A stretch of 64,000 nt of DNA from Clostridia bacterium (GCA_017396365.1 JAFQMD010000005.1:40416-104415); one strand, 5' to 3'; counted from the first letter of the stretch, positions 16,192-26,140 are shown. The notes: generated by a model not told the origin, from the letters alone. Numbers and translations are program-made.

Positions 16192-17469
16192 ATGAACCCG
16201 TTTAACGAAAAAAGTCAACCGCTTATTAGGTTAATTCAAAATTGGCAAAGACTATACCCCAAGCCGTACGACAAACGCGCGGTAGATCCCTACACTAAAA
16301 CCCGTATTATATTGATGAACGGTACGGAATTTGAAGCAAACTGGTTTTCGCACAATTTTGCAAGAAACACTTGCGATAACGACCTACGTAGAGAACTTGC
16401 CCTAACGCGATATATCGAGAAACAGCAACAACTTAAAATTTCCCTTTTAAAACCCAAAGACGAGAGCATTTTAGAGCACACTATATCTTACGAGCAACTC
16501 GCCGTAGATTTAACCGCCGAACTTGCCAAACGCGAAGTCGATTGCTACGTTAAAACGGCGCTCGATTTTGCCCTTTTGGAAGATTTCGACCATTTATACC
16601 GCTACTCTAATCTACTTGAGGGTGAGCGCGGAATTACAGCAGAGTGGTTAGTTGGCAGATATACCGAAATTATGCCTGCAAGACCTACTATTGCGCACCA
16701 TCGCCACCCGTTTGACAACGTCAAGAGATGTTCTTCGTCCAAAACTGCCGACGTTCAAACGGTTCTTTCTACAATGATTATTACCGCCGCCGAACAACAA
16801 ACTATGAACTACTATATGAACGTAACCAACTTTGCGCAATCGGATATCGGCAGAAGACTTTATCAAGAGATTGCAATGGTCGAAGAAGAACACGTTTCGC
16901 ACTACGAATCTTTGATGGACGCAAATTTAAGCCCGTTTGAAAAACTGCTTTGGCACGAATATACCGAGTGTTACCTTTACTGGTCGTGCTATCAAACCGA
17001 AACGGACGCCTACGTTAAAAATCTTTGGGAAGAAAACCTTTACATTGAAATTGCGCACTTACATAAAGCGGTTGAACTTCTCCAAAAATACGAAAATAAA
17101 GAGTGGCAAGAAGTCATACCTTGCGGAGATTTCCCCGCGCCTATTTCCCTACACGAAAACGTCGATTACGTGAGAAAAATCTTAACCGACACCGTGCAGT
17201 ACACTTCGCTTAAAGACGACTACGCTAAAATAAAAGATTTACCAAGTGGCGCGGACTTTTTCATTTTGCAAAACGCAGTAAACCCAACAACCGATATAGT
17301 TCCGTCGCATAACGTAATTGAAAAGATTATTCAAAAGAACGGTTTTGATTACAGATACCAAACCGCTCCAAATCCTATTCCCCAACTTAGAAATCGCCGT
17401 GAAGACAACACGAGCGTAGGCAGAAAACCCAACGCAACTTCTTCTACAAACTTTACCTGTAACGACTGA
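16192..17469 (+). CDS. ferritin-like domain protein of unknown function
   Basis: 425 residues, soluble, with no signal peptide. The centre is helical and contains carboxylate/His patterns of a ferritin-like four-helix bundle: TAELAKREVD, LLEDFDHLYR, ITAAEQQTMNYY and MVEEEHVSHYESL. EEEH resembles a diiron ligand pair. The flanks have no recognised domain; the last 40 residues are polar and rich in Arg, Asn and Pro. It lies alone, with AGGAGG-like sequence 8 bases before the ATG and a terminator behind. A diiron oxidase, rubrerythrin-like or iron-storage role is possible but not shown. Confidence 0.7.
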   Translation: MNPFNEKSQPLIRLIQNWQRLYPKPYDKRAVDPYTKTRIILMNGTEFEANWFSHNFARNTCDNDLRRELALTRYIEKQQQLKISLLKPKDESILEHTISYEQLAVDLTAELAKREVDCYVKTALDFALLEDFDHLYRYSNLLEGERGITAEWLVGRYTEIMPARPTIAHHRHPFDNVKRCSSSKTADVQTVLSTMIITAAEQQTMNYYMNVTNFAQSDIGRRLYQEIAMVEEEHVSHYESLMDANLSPFEKLLWHEYTECYLYWSCYQTETDAYVKNLWEENLYIEIAHLHKAVELLQKYENKEWQEVIPCGDFPAPISLHENVDYVRKILTDTVQYTSLKDDYAKIKDLPSGADFFILQNAVNPTTDIVPSHNVIEKIIQKNGFDYRYQTAPNPIPQLRNRREDNTSVGRKPNATSSTNFTCND

Positions 17470-17480
17470 TTTTTTACATA

Positions 17481-17515
17481 AAAAAACGCATTGAAAAATC
17501 AATGCGTTTTTTATT
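17481..17515. terminator. bidirectional terminator
   Basis: AACGCATTG AAAAAT CAATGCGTT with A and T tracts on both sides, between convergent genes. Confidence 0.8.
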
Positions 17516-17524
17516 TTTTATAAA

Positions 17525-17548
17525 TTAGTCGCCTTATAGGTCGATTTT
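17525..17548 (+). repeat. diverged copy of the interspersed motif
   Basis: AGTCGCCTTATAGGTCGATT resembles the ATAATCGACTTATAG element but has several changes. It is intergenic, just past the GH28 stop codon. Confidence 0.4.
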
Positions 17549-17559
17549 TGCTTGTTTTT

Positions 17560-18726
17560 CTATTTCTCTACCACGGTTGTAAAGCAATTTTCGTTTAAAG
17601 TAAACGCCTTGCGAATTTCGCAATCGTCCGAAAACTCAACGCTCACGTTTTTCATTTTTATAGTGAGCGGATAATCTTCGCGCGCCTGAGGGAAAGAGTG
17701 TTCGTGCAAATCTACAAACCTCACGTTATCTAAAACCAACTCACCCAAATATGCGCCTTTTTGCAACTCGTCATGGTCGGCAAGATAGAAAAGTATTCCC
17801 TTTGCGTTTTCTATAACACAATCTTTAAAGACTATTTTAGATGGAGTAGTAGACGGATAATTTGAACTTGCAAAATGGTCTAACATATACAAAAGGTTAT
17901 GTCTGCCCTGCTCTCTTGGAAGTTCGTCGTTTTTGCCTTTTACAACAGTCATACGGTGTGGATAATATCCTGGTCCGTACGCATAGCAATTTTCAATCAA
18001 AATATCCGTGCCACCCATTCTAAAAAGGTTGCAAGACGTGTTCATTATACATCTATTAACGTGTAAATTTTTAACGTTTATTCCCGCGATACAATCATCA
18101 CCTGTTTTAAATAAACAGTCTTCAATGAGAGCGTTTTCGGTAAAATGAAGGTGAATACCGTCAGACCCACCAAGACAAGTAACCTTACGCATAGTTAAAT
18201 TGCGACAGTTGTTAGCCTCGTGCATAAAATTGCCTGCAAAACGAGCTGTATAACCTTCAAAAAGCACGTTTTCACAACAGGTAAAAAATACGATATGTGG
18301 GCCACGATAGCCTTCTTCGCCATTTTCGTCGTAGCAGTGTTGCTCGTCTAATATAGAGCCAGCCTCACCTATAATTGAAACGTTCTTTTGACCGTAGCAA
18401 GATATCATTGCTCTGCGATAAGTATCCCAAGGCTTGCCATAATATTGAGTTATAAGTTCCATATCAGAGCGCATTTCGACGCCTTTTGGAACGTCAAACA
18501 CTATATAGTCTTCGCAATTATCACTTCCATAAATCTCTGCGCCAGCCTCTAAATAGAGAGTTGTGTTAGACCACATCATAACGGAAGAAATGTAAAACCT
18601 ACCCTTAGGCACAACGACTATTCCCCCGCCGTCTTTGCACATATCTAAGACCTTTTGAAATTTTTCCGTTTGAAGTTTGTTAGAATTTAACGCTACACCG
18701 TAATCGGTAACCACGTATTTTTTCAC
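17560..18726 (-). CDS. GH28-like polygalacturonase / right-handed beta-helix protein
   Basis: 388 residues. The N-terminus (DYGV...GGGIVVVPKGRFYISS...LYLEAGAEI) and the central parallel beta-helix are typical of glycoside hydrolase family 28. The catalytic region shows GGSDGIHLH (equivalent of NTDG), TGDDCIAG (the two catalytic Asp) and a later GG motif. There is no signal peptide, so it should act in the cytoplasm on imported pectic oligosaccharides, which fits the uronate genes at 44.9-49 kb. Exact linkage specificity is unknown. It ends with TAG, one of only two genes here to do so. It follows the ABC exporter pair by 31 bases and may be co-transcribed. Confidence 0.8.
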   Translation of the reverse strand: MKKYVVTDYGVALNSNKLQTEKFQKVLDMCKDGGGIVVVPKGRFYISSVMMWSNTTLYLEAGAEIYGSDNCEDYIVFDVPKGVEMRSDMELITQYYGKPWDTYRRAMISCYGQKNVSIIGEAGSILDEQHCYDENGEEGYRGPHIVFFTCCENVLFEGYTARFAGNFMHEANNCRNLTMRKVTCLGGSDGIHLHFTENALIEDCLFKTGDDCIAGINVKNLHVNRCIMNTSCNLFRMGGTDILIENCYAYGPGYYPHRMTVVKGKNDELPREQGRHNLLYMLDHFASSNYPSTTPSKIVFKDCVIENAKGILFYLADHDELQKGAYLGELVLDNVRFVDLHEHSFPQAREDYPLTIKMKNVSVEFSDDCEIRKAFTLNENCFTTVVEK

Positions 18727-18757
18727 AACTATTCTCCTTATAATTAAGTTTTACCCC

Positions 18758-20647
18758 TTACGCCTTTGCAAGATTATCTTTCATATACTGCAAAGTATAA
18801 AGGTTATAATAGTTACCGCGAAGTTTTAAAAGTTCGTCGTGAGAGCCTTGTTCTAAAATTTCACCGTGCGACAAAACGATAATATTGTCTGCTTTTTGAA
18901 TAGTTGAAAGCCTGTGCGCTACGATAAGCATAGTGCCTACGTTCATCATTTTATCGAGCGAGTCTTGAATTAAAACTTCGGTTTCGGTGTCAATATTTGC
19001 CGTCGCTTCGTCGAGTATCATAACTTCAGGCCTATGAATAAGCGTTCTTGCAAAGGATATGAGTTGCCTTTCGCCCGCGGAGAAATTGTTTCCCCTTTCA
19101 CGCACTTCTTCATCCAAGCCTCCCGACAATTTGCCTATCAACTTGTCGGCGTTGACGTATTTACAAACTTCCATAATTTCTTCGTCTGTAAAACTTTCTT
19201 CTCTAAGGGTTATATTGCTCCTTATCGTTCCGCTAAACAAGAATACGTCTTGGAGCATTTGACCAAAGTGCTTTCTAAGCGAAGAAATTTTAATATTTCT
19301 TATATTTATGCCGTCGAGCAAAATCTCGCCCTTTTGGATATCGTAATTACGGCAAAGAAGTGATAAAATAGTAGTTTTGCCAGAACCCGTAGAGCCTACG
19401 AAAGCAACCGTTTGCTTTGCCTTAACTTTAAAGGAAACGCCCTTTAAAACCCACTCGCCCGGCACGTATGCAAACCACACGTCTTTAAACTCTATCTCGC
19501 CCTTAATTTCATCGAGTTCGATTGCGCCTTCTTGGTCAACGACTTCGGGTTTCATGTCGAGTATCGAGAAAATCTTTTCGCCCGACGCGAACGCCGACTG
19601 CAACCAGTTGAACATTTCAGCAAGGTTTTGTATTGGGTTAAAGAATTTTGAAAGGTACATATAAAAGGCAACTAAAACGTCCGCCGTAACCGTTTGACCT
19701 AAAAATTGCCAGTTGTCAACGTAGCCTTTTGCTCCAAAGAAGAATAAACACAATACGGACGCGACGTAAAGCATATAGACCGTAGGTCTAAATATACTAA
19801 ACACGAACATTTGACTTCTTCTCGCCGTTTCGAGTTTGTCGTTCTTTTTAGAAAACTCGTCCATTTTAACGTCTTCACGGTTGAAAACTTGAATAACTTT
19901 CATACCTGAAAGATTTTCGGACAAGAAAGTGTTTATATCCGTCGTTCCGTCTTTAACTTTTCTATAAGCCTTTCTTGAAAATTTACGGAAAACTACGGTA
20001 AAAATTACGATAAACGGCACGAAACAGAGCACCATGAGCGTAAGCATATAGTTTAAGCAAATCATTGCTATAAGCACGCCGAGTATTACGAAAACGTTTT
20101 TGGTAAGGTTTACTATAATGTTAGTGAACATCATAGACAAGCCGTTTGTGTCGTTAGTTACTCTCGTTACTAATTTTCCTACGGGAATATTGTTAAGTTG
20201 CGCGTGCGAAAGAGATTCGATATGAGTAAAGGTTTCTTCTCTAAGCGTCGCAACTATTTTTTGCCCCGTTTTTTGTAAAATTATGGCTTGGAAATACGAA
20301 CAAACGAGTGATAAAACCAAAACGCTTGCATAAACCCCAACCGAGATGAGTAGGGAACTCATTTTAAATCCCGCAGTTGAAATAACCCTTTGTATATGGG
20401 CTACAATAAGTGGAGAAATTATTTCGTAGGATATTGCAAAAAGCATCATGCATCCTACTATAATAAAACTTCCTATATGCGGTTTTGCATACTTTAATAG
20501 CCTTTTGATAAGTTCGCCGTCTTTCATGTTTCTTTCAAAACCGATAGACTGCTTTTTCTCTTTCATAAGAGCGTAGGCAAAAATGAATATAGCCGTAAAC
20601 GTACCTATAACCGCTCCGACAATTAAAAGGGGTAACCACTCACGCAT
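18758..20647 (-). CDS. ABC exporter half-transporter, canonical ATPase subunit
   Basis: About 629 residues from the ATG at 20647, chosen because a GGGGGG tract lies 8-9 bases upstream and an earlier in-frame ATG lacks one. The N-terminus has an extra membrane helix, then a six-helix ABC exporter domain, then the nucleotide-binding domain with Walker A GSTGSGKTT, signature FSAGERQ, Walker B VMILDEATANID and the switch His in IVAHRLS. The catalytic Glu is present. It overlaps the upstream partner gene by eight bases. The pair probably forms a heterodimeric BmrCD/LmrCD-type exporter; the substrate is unknown. Confidence 0.9.
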   Translation of the reverse strand: MREWLPLLIVGAVIGTFTAIFIFAYALMKEKKQSIGFERNMKDGELIKRLLKYAKPHIGSFIIVGCMMLFAISYEIISPLIVAHIQRVISTAGFKMSSLLISVGVYASVLVLSLVCSYFQAIILQKTGQKIVATLREETFTHIESLSHAQLNNIPVGKLVTRVTNDTNGLSMMFTNIIVNLTKNVFVILGVLIAMICLNYMLTLMVLCFVPFIVIFTVVFRKFSRKAYRKVKDGTTDINTFLSENLSGMKVIQVFNREDVKMDEFSKKNDKLETARRSQMFVFSIFRPTVYMLYVASVLCLFFFGAKGYVDNWQFLGQTVTADVLVAFYMYLSKFFNPIQNLAEMFNWLQSAFASGEKIFSILDMKPEVVDQEGAIELDEIKGEIEFKDVWFAYVPGEWVLKGVSFKVKAKQTVAFVGSTGSGKTTILSLLCRNYDIQKGEILLDGINIRNIKISSLRKHFGQMLQDVFLFSGTIRSNITLREESFTDEEIMEVCKYVNADKLIGKLSGGLDEEVRERGNNFSAGERQLISFARTLIHRPEVMILDEATANIDTETEVLIQDSLDKMMNVGTMLIVAHRLSTIQKADNIIVLSHGEILEQGSHDELLKLRGNYYNLYTLQYMKDNLAKA

Positions 20648-22436
20648 TTTCACTTCCCCCCTTTTCGTCTTCAAGTTTTTGAAGATCGACTGCTACTTTA
20701 TATTCAGGACATCTTGCGTAAAGTTCGTCGTGCTTGCCGACGTCTAACACCTTTCCGTCCTCTAAATATATAATTTTATCCATACCTGCAATCGTTGAGA
20801 TTCTGTGGGCAATTAAAATCGTCGTCTTGCCCTTTCTCGTCTTTTCAAGATTTTCAAGAATTGCCCTTTCGGTCTTGGTATCAACCGCAGAAACCGAGTC
20901 GTCCAAAATGAGTATAGGCGCGTTTTTCATAAGCGCTCTCGCAATGGAAATTCTCTGTTTTTGTCCGCCCGATACGGTAACGCCACGTTCGCCGAGCACG
21001 GTTTCGTAACCGTCTTTAAAGTCAACTACGTTGTCGTGAATATCCGAAAGTTTTGCGTGTTCTATTACTTTTTCTATTCCCTTTTCGTCGCTTGCAAAGG
21101 CGATATTGTTTTCAATGGTGTCGCTAAACAAAAAGTTGTCTTGCGGAACGTACGCCGTGTATTTTCTAAGCGAAGAAATAGTAACGCCGTTTACGTCCTG
21201 CCCGTCGATAAACACCGTACCGTCGGGAACGTTATAAACCCTAAGTAAAAGGTCAACTATAGTCGTTTTGCCCGAACCCGTCTTGCCGACTATACCCACG
21301 TTTTCGCCAGCGTTAATTTTAAAGGAAACGTCTTTTAAAACGTCGTAATCGCCGTCGGGATACGTAAAGGAAAGGTTTTTAAATTCGATATCGCCTTTTA
21401 CTGGCTCAATTTCAGTTGCTCCGTCTTTATCGACAACGTCTTGCTTAGCGTCTAAAAGTTCGCTTACTCTTTTTAGCGACGCCTTGCCCCTTGACGTCAT
21501 TTCAATAAGTTCGGAAACTGCCATAACCGGCCAAATAACTGCGTTAAAATAACCTATAAATTCAAAGAGTTGTCCGCCGTTAATTCCGCCGTTTTGCGTT
21601 CCGAGATAAACCAAATATCCGCCGTAACCTAAAATTACGCATATTACCGACTCTATAAAAAGTGTAATAAAAATTCTTAAAAGAGTTGAATATTTTGTGT
21701 ATTCAACGTTGATTTCTTCGTTTTCTTTGTTGATTTTCTTAAATGCTAAGAGTTCTTTTACTTCTTTTACAAACGCCTTTACGACTGCAATGCCTGAAAA
21801 ATTTTCTTGAGTAAAGTCCGAAAGAGAAGAAAACGCCGCTTGACGCTTGTCCCATTTCTTCGTTAAAAATTTGCCCACTATCAAACTTACGGCAAGCATC
21901 ATTACCATCGGTATTAAGGAAAGCAAGGTAAGCAAAGCGTTCATTTTCCACATCTTAATTATTGAAAGACCGCCTAAAAAAAGCGCGTCGCAAAGCATCA
22001 TTACTCCCCAACCGAAACACTCTTGAATAGTTTCTAAATCGTTGGTAAAAAGCGACATTAAGTTGCCGACTTTGTTTACTTGATAATATTGTTGAGAAAG
22101 ATTTTTGCAATGGTTGAACATTTCTTCTCTAATGTTTGCTTCAACTTTGATTCCAGAACCTAAAAAACAAACTCTCCACAAAAATCTACCGACTACCATT
22201 ATTAAAATAACGAGTAGCAACGGCATACAAATTCTATCGACGATAAACGCCCCGTCAAACGCGTAAACCTTTCCGTCAACTTCTACTTCCCCGTTTGTCA
22301 TTCCGTTAATAATCATGCTGTAAAATTCGGGGATTTCAAGTTGGAAATAGTCAACGGCAATCAGCGCGATTATGCCAAACACGAGTAGCCAACCGTACTT
22401 TAGGTAATATTTATTTATGTATTTACCAAGAATCAC
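20640..22436 (-). CDS. ABC exporter half-transporter, degenerate-site subunit
   Basis: 598 residues: six membrane helices, then an ATPase domain with Walker A GKTGSGKTT, signature VSGGQKQR and Walker B ILILDDSVSAVD. The residue after the Walker B Asp is Asp instead of the catalytic Glu. One non-catalytic site is characteristic of heterodimeric multidrug exporters such as B. subtilis BmrC. The start is GTG at 22436, supported by AGGAGG 9 bases upstream. First gene of the pair. Confidence 0.9.
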   Translation of the reverse strand: MILGKYINKYYLKYGWLLVFGIIALIAVDYFQLEIPEFYSMIINGMTNGEVEVDGKVYAFDGAFIVDRICMPLLLVILIMVVGRFLWRVCFLGSGIKVEANIREEMFNHCKNLSQQYYQVNKVGNLMSLFTNDLETIQECFGWGVMMLCDALFLGGLSIIKMWKMNALLTLLSLIPMVMMLAVSLIVGKFLTKKWDKRQAAFSSLSDFTQENFSGIAVVKAFVKEVKELLAFKKINKENEEINVEYTKYSTLLRIFITLFIESVICVILGYGGYLVYLGTQNGGINGGQLFEFIGYFNAVIWPVMAVSELIEMTSRGKASLKRVSELLDAKQDVVDKDGATEIEPVKGDIEFKNLSFTYPDGDYDVLKDVSFKINAGENVGIVGKTGSGKTTIVDLLLRVYNVPDGTVFIDGQDVNGVTISSLRKYTAYVPQDNFLFSDTIENNIAFASDEKGIEKVIEHAKLSDIHDNVVDFKDGYETVLGERGVTVSGGQKQRISIARALMKNAPILILDDSVSAVDTKTERAILENLEKTRKGKTTILIAHRISTIAGMDKIIYLEDGKVLDVGKHDELYARCPEYKVAVDLQKLEDEKGGSENA

Positions 22437-22640
22437 CTATCTATCCCTCCTACTAAAAATTGCTTTTCTAATTACAAATAAAGTTATCACTTTTGCTTTT
22501 AAAATGCAAGTTTTTAAAGGGGGTTATGTATAAAATACATAAAATTTTCACAAAATAAATTTTTTTGCAAAAAGTAAACTGCTTAGCCAAACTAATTTTA
22601 ACGCTTGCTATTCTCTTCCCACGTGCGTTTTTGACAAGCA

Positions 22641-22685
22641 AAAACCCTCGCAAAATGCCGATAATCGACTTATACGAGGGTTTTT
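22641..22685. terminator. hairpin terminator with the interspersed motif in its loop
   Basis: AAAACCCTCG pairs with CGAGGGTTTT across a loop that contains ATAATCGACTTATA (22661-22674). The T-run GGGTTTTT on the plus strand, and A-rich flank on the other, would allow termination of the leftward gene that ends at 22698. Confidence 0.6.
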
Positions 22686-22697
22686 ATCGTTTTATAG

Positions 22698-23369
22698 TTA
22701 GCCTGCGCCTAAATTTTTCAACTCGGCTTGCAACTGACTTTTTTCAAGACTTTTTTCTAAAAGGCTTTTAAGCGTTTTATTTTCTCTTTCACTTTGCTCC
22801 AACTTTTTCTTTAACGCAAAATTCTCTTCTTTTAGCGAAAGGGCTATTCTTTCACACAAAAGATTTATTTCCCTTTTTAATACGCTTATCTGCTTTCCGT
22901 CTTCTTTTTTGATTTGATACGGATTAAAGCACTTGCCGTATTCCCTTTCAATTTGTCGGCAAATTTTTTCAACCGTCTTTTTATCGTATTTTAACAAATT
23001 TCTATACTTGTTTTGATAACGCAACGCAATTTGTGGGTTTTGCGTCATTTCGGATATGACTCGCCTTACCGACTTTCCAAACGTTTGCCCTATAAGTATT
23101 TTTTCAAGGAGCATTTTAGATTCCGCCTCGTCAAACACTATAATTTTATTCCTTGAAAGTTGGTTTCCGTCTAAAAACTTCTCTTTAAAAACCAAGTCGG
23201 TTTCGGCTTTTTTCAAACTGCTGTAATAAAAATTTCTTACGCTACCTTTTGCGCGCCCCGTTTTCTTTGCAAACTCGTCAAAAACTTTGCTTAAACTCTC
23301 TCCGCTATTTTTTGCCTCGCTTGCCCTTTTAAAAAAACTTTTAATTTCGATATCGCTAATTCTTACCAT
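22698..23369 (-). CDS. putative Myb/SANT-like DNA-binding protein with C-terminal coiled coil
   Basis: 223 residues, strongly basic. The first 60 residues include SLSKVFDEFAKKTGRAKGSVRNFYYSSLKK, which resembles the Myb/SANT-type helices of the RsfA/YlbO prespore regulators (a weak resemblance seen by eye). From about residue 165 the heptad-rich Lys/Glu sequence predicts a coiled coil. AAGGAG lies before the ATG. It is divergent from the next gene. A regulator is plausible, the target unknown. Confidence 0.5.
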   Translation of the reverse strand: MVRISDIEIKSFFKRASEAKNSGESLSKVFDEFAKKTGRAKGSVRNFYYSSLKKAETDLVFKEKFLDGNQLSRNKIIVFDEAESKMLLEKILIGQTFGKSVRRVISEMTQNPQIALRYQNKYRNLLKYDKKTVEKICRQIEREYGKCFNPYQIKKEDGKQISVLKREINLLCERIALSLKEENFALKKKLEQSERENKTLKSLLEKSLEKSQLQAELKNLGAG

Positions 23370-23462
23370 ACCGTCTCCTTATTATTTTTTTCTAAAAGTA
23401 TTATTGACGGGTTTTGCAAATATAATACGCATATTGAAAATATATTTAGAATAATTTTTAAT

Positions 23463-24383
23463 ATGTTATATTATTTTCTATGCGCAACGCCGTGCGCTGT
23501 TAAACTAAACGGCGAATACGTTGGCAAAGCGAGCGAAAACTTTTGTTTTTTAGAATTTGACGAAGGTTTTTTAGAGTTTATTCCTTTAGACCAAACCTTT
23601 TTCCCAGTCAGTCTTTTTTTGGATAAAACCGCCCAGAACAATTTTCAAAACGCGCAAATAATCGACTTATACGGTGGGTTTTTAATTATACCTGCTTTTT
23701 CAAAGAAGATTTCTTCGGATTTTAAAGTTATAAGTAAACACTCTTTTAGTCTTTCAAAACCGATAAGCGTTTCCTGTTATAATCACGGTGGAGTTAAACT
23801 CTTTTTGTCAAACGGGGACGACTTTTTTATCGACGGATTGCCGTTCTGCCCCGAAAAAGTCACTTATGAAAGTTGCTCGTATAAAGGCGTAGAATACGTA
23901 GTTGCCGTTTGCATTGCAAAGCGTACGCTAATTTTAGGTTATAGCGTGAGCGGTAAAATAACTCCTGTATTTAAAAACGTTTGCGACGGATACGGCTTTG
24001 AAAACAACTATATTACGACGTTAGAAAATAAAAACGATTTGCTTTGCCACTCAATCTCGTCAAAGTGGGCGTTTAAAGAAGACGTTAAACTTACGTCATT
24101 TACGATTTCTACAAAGCGTTCGCCTTTTTCCTTGCCCGAAAAACTTCTTCCCTACGCTTTTTTTGAAGAGTTTTTAATAGGTGGCGACGTAACGACTTTT
24201 CTCTCGCCAAGATTAAAAGACCGAGCGGAAGATTTAAAAGAGTTTTTAGGCGATTTTAAGCAAGTTTTACCACCCCCACACTTTAAAAGCGACGACCTTG
24301 TAACCCTTTTATATAATGATAAAGTAGAGTATGCAAAGGTTGAAATTAGCCGTGGAGTGATTGAAAACGTTATCATTATATAA
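23463..24383 (+). CDS. hypothetical protein, possibly with N-terminal PEGA-like segment
   Basis: 306 residues, Phe- and Lys-rich, with no signal peptide or membrane helix. The N-terminus (AVKLNGEYVGKASENFCFLEF) is reminiscent of a PEGA-like beta fold; the rest is predicted mostly beta and is unrecognised. No clear ribosome binding site precedes the ATG at 23463. One copy of the interspersed motif (23658-23682) lies inside the gene and encodes IIDLYGGF. Confidence 0.6.
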   Translation: MLYYFLCATPCAVKLNGEYVGKASENFCFLEFDEGFLEFIPLDQTFFPVSLFLDKTAQNNFQNAQIIDLYGGFLIIPAFSKKISSDFKVISKHSFSLSKPISVSCYNHGGVKLFLSNGDDFFIDGLPFCPEKVTYESCSYKGVEYVVAVCIAKRTLILGYSVSGKITPVFKNVCDGYGFENNYITTLENKNDLLCHSISSKWAFKEDVKLTSFTISTKRSPFSLPEKLLPYAFFEEFLIGGDVTTFLSPRLKDRAEDLKEFLGDFKQVLPPPHFKSDDLVTLLYNDKVEYAKVEISRGVIENVIII

Positions 24384-24495
24384 TCTTTTTCCTATCACGG
24401 CGTTTTCAAAAAATTATTGACAAAACTGCGCCTAAATGATAAAATTTTACACACAATATATTTTAATTGCGGTTTGCAATTTTTATAGGAGATTT

Positions 24496-25218
24496 ATGTA
24501 TTACGTTTTTTACGGCTCGCTCGCCGTCCTTATTCCCGGTCTTATATTTTCGATTTGGGCGCAATTTAAGGTAAATTCAACCTTTAAAAAATATTCAAAA
24601 CTCGACGCTACTTCACGCTGGACGGCAAATGAAATGAGCCAAATGCTACTTGAAAGAAACGGTTGCAACTCGGTTGCCGTGAGAAGAATAGGTGGAAATT
24701 TAACCGACAACTACAACCCGTCAACCGACGTTTTAAGTCTTTCCGACTCCGTATATGACAGTTCGAGCATATCTGCTCTCGGGGTTGCCGCTCACGAGTG
24801 CGGACACGCCGTTCAAAAGCATTCAAATTCAACGCTTTTAAAATTAAGAAGTTTTTTAGTCCCTGTTACGAATGTAGGTTCAAGACTTGCAGTTCCCATC
24901 GCTATTTTGGGGGTAATTTTAGAACTTATGATAGGCGGAACTGAAAACAACTTCGGCACGCTTATAATAACTATCGGCATTTGCCTTTATTCTCTTTCGA
25001 CTATATTTGCGCTCGTTACCTTGCCCGTCGAAATCGACGCGTCGAAAAGGGCGCTTTCTATGCTAAAAGACACCGCCGTTTTAGACGACGCCGAACTAAA
25101 AAGAGCGCGTAGCGTGTTGATATCCGCGGCGCTAACTTACGTTGCGTCGCTCGTCGTTTCCGCCCTTTATCTTTTAAGATTTATACTCATTTTAAACAGA
25201 TTTCGCAATAGGGATTGA
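24496..25218 (+). CDS. YugP-family membrane zinc metallopeptidase
   Basis: 240 residues from the ATG at 24496, which has AGGAG just upstream; an earlier in-frame ATG has none. An N-terminal membrane helix is followed by the AAHECGHAVQ zinc-binding motif (HExxH type, about residue 100) and three further helices. The sequence order matches the YugP (DUF-type zinc metallopeptidase) family. The substrate is unknown. A following gene starts 30 bases later, with the interspersed motif in between. Confidence 0.85.
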   Translation: MYYVFYGSLAVLIPGLIFSIWAQFKVNSTFKKYSKLDATSRWTANEMSQMLLERNGCNSVAVRRIGGNLTDNYNPSTDVLSLSDSVYDSSSISALGVAAHECGHAVQKHSNSTLLKLRSFLVPVTNVGSRLAVPIAILGVILELMIGGTENNFGTLIITIGICLYSLSTIFALVTLPVEIDASKRALSMLKDTAVLDDAELKRARSVLISAALTYVASLVVSALYLLRFILILNRFRNRD

Positions 25219-25221
25219 GAA

Positions 25222-25246
25222 TTAACCGACTTATAGGCTAACTTTT
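25222..25246 (+). repeat. interspersed motif copy
   Basis: TTAACCGACTTATAGG then CTAACTTTTT. It fills almost the whole gap between the YugP gene and the next start codon. Confidence 0.6.
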
Positions 25247-25247
25247 T

Positions 25248-26102
25248 ATGATTACTAACGAAAAAGATTTTACTCTCGTAAACTTAATAGCAACCTTTTT
25301 AAATTCCGATTTTGAAAACGGCATAACGGATACGGTTGAAGAAATTTTAAAGACGGGCGTTTCCGACGAGGACGCGCTCCGTTTTTTCATGGCTGAAAGT
25401 TGCGGAGTTGACACTTACGGAAAAGACAGGGGCTTTTTTAATAAATATTACCCGTTGGCGATAAAAAAATCCAACCCCGAAATTTACCAAAACGACGAGT
25501 ATTATAAAACAGTTAAATTCGACGCAAAAGCAAGTGGCGCAGTTGAACTTTGCTATGAAAAATATAAAAAATACGAGCCTTTCGTAGAAGACGATTTAAC
25601 TTGTGATTTTTCGGGCGTAATAATACCTAAAATAGGCTTTTTTGACAGAGAGTTCGTTTTCCCTGCCGTTAAGGAAAACGGCAGAATTTGGATGACGGTT
25701 ACCCCAAACGAGATAAACACTATGAAAGAACCTATTTCTAAGGCAAACGGAAAGGTCTTAACCCTTGGACTTGGGCTTGGCTATTTTGCCTTTTCTTGCG
25801 CTGTGAAAAACGACGTTAAAAGCGTTACTGTAATCGAAAAAAATCAAGACGTTATCGACCTTTTTACAACTTTTATACTACCGCAATTAAGATGTAAGGA
25901 AAATATAAAAATTATAAAAAGCGACGCCTTTGACTTTATGAGTAACCCCACGCAAACGGACTACGACTTCGTTTTTTGCGATTTATGGCACGACGTTTCA
26001 GACGGCGCTCCCATGCTAAAAAAATTAAAAAACTACCAAGCAAATTTCAGCAAGGCTACTTTTTATTACTGGATAGAAAACTCAATTAAATACTATGTTT
26101 AA
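25248..26102 (+). CDS. SAM-dependent methyltransferase-fold protein
   Basis: 284 residues. The C-terminal half is a Rossmann-type methyltransferase or spermidine synthase-like fold: VLTLGLGLGYFAF (motif I), SVTVIEKNQDVIDLF (acidic residue at the end of strand 2), IIKSDAFDFM and DFVFCDLWHD. The N-terminal 150 residues are unrecognised. Substrate unknown. The ribosome binding site is weak (AGG) and overlaps the interspersed motif. Confidence 0.7.
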   Translation: MITNEKDFTLVNLIATFLNSDFENGITDTVEEILKTGVSDEDALRFFMAESCGVDTYGKDRGFFNKYYPLAIKKSNPEIYQNDEYYKTVKFDAKASGAVELCYEKYKKYEPFVEDDLTCDFSGVIIPKIGFFDREFVFPAVKENGRIWMTVTPNEINTMKEPISKANGKVLTLGLGLGYFAFSCAVKNDVKSVTVIEKNQDVIDLFTTFILPQLRCKENIKIIKSDAFDFMSNPTQTDYDFVFCDLWHDVSDGAPMLKKLKNYQANFSKATFYYWIENSIKYYV

Positions 26103-26108
26103 CGTGAA

Positions 26109-26140
26109 ACCGCCCAAGCGAACGCTTGGGCGGTTTTTCT
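26109..26140 (+). terminator. terminator
   Basis: Perfect stem ACCGCCCAAGCG/CGCTTGGGCGGT followed by TTTTT. Confidence 0.85.

Noticed and set aside
22560..22771. 68-residue ORF on the plus strand
   Set aside because: It runs through the terminator hairpin and into the opposite gene, and has no ribosome binding site.
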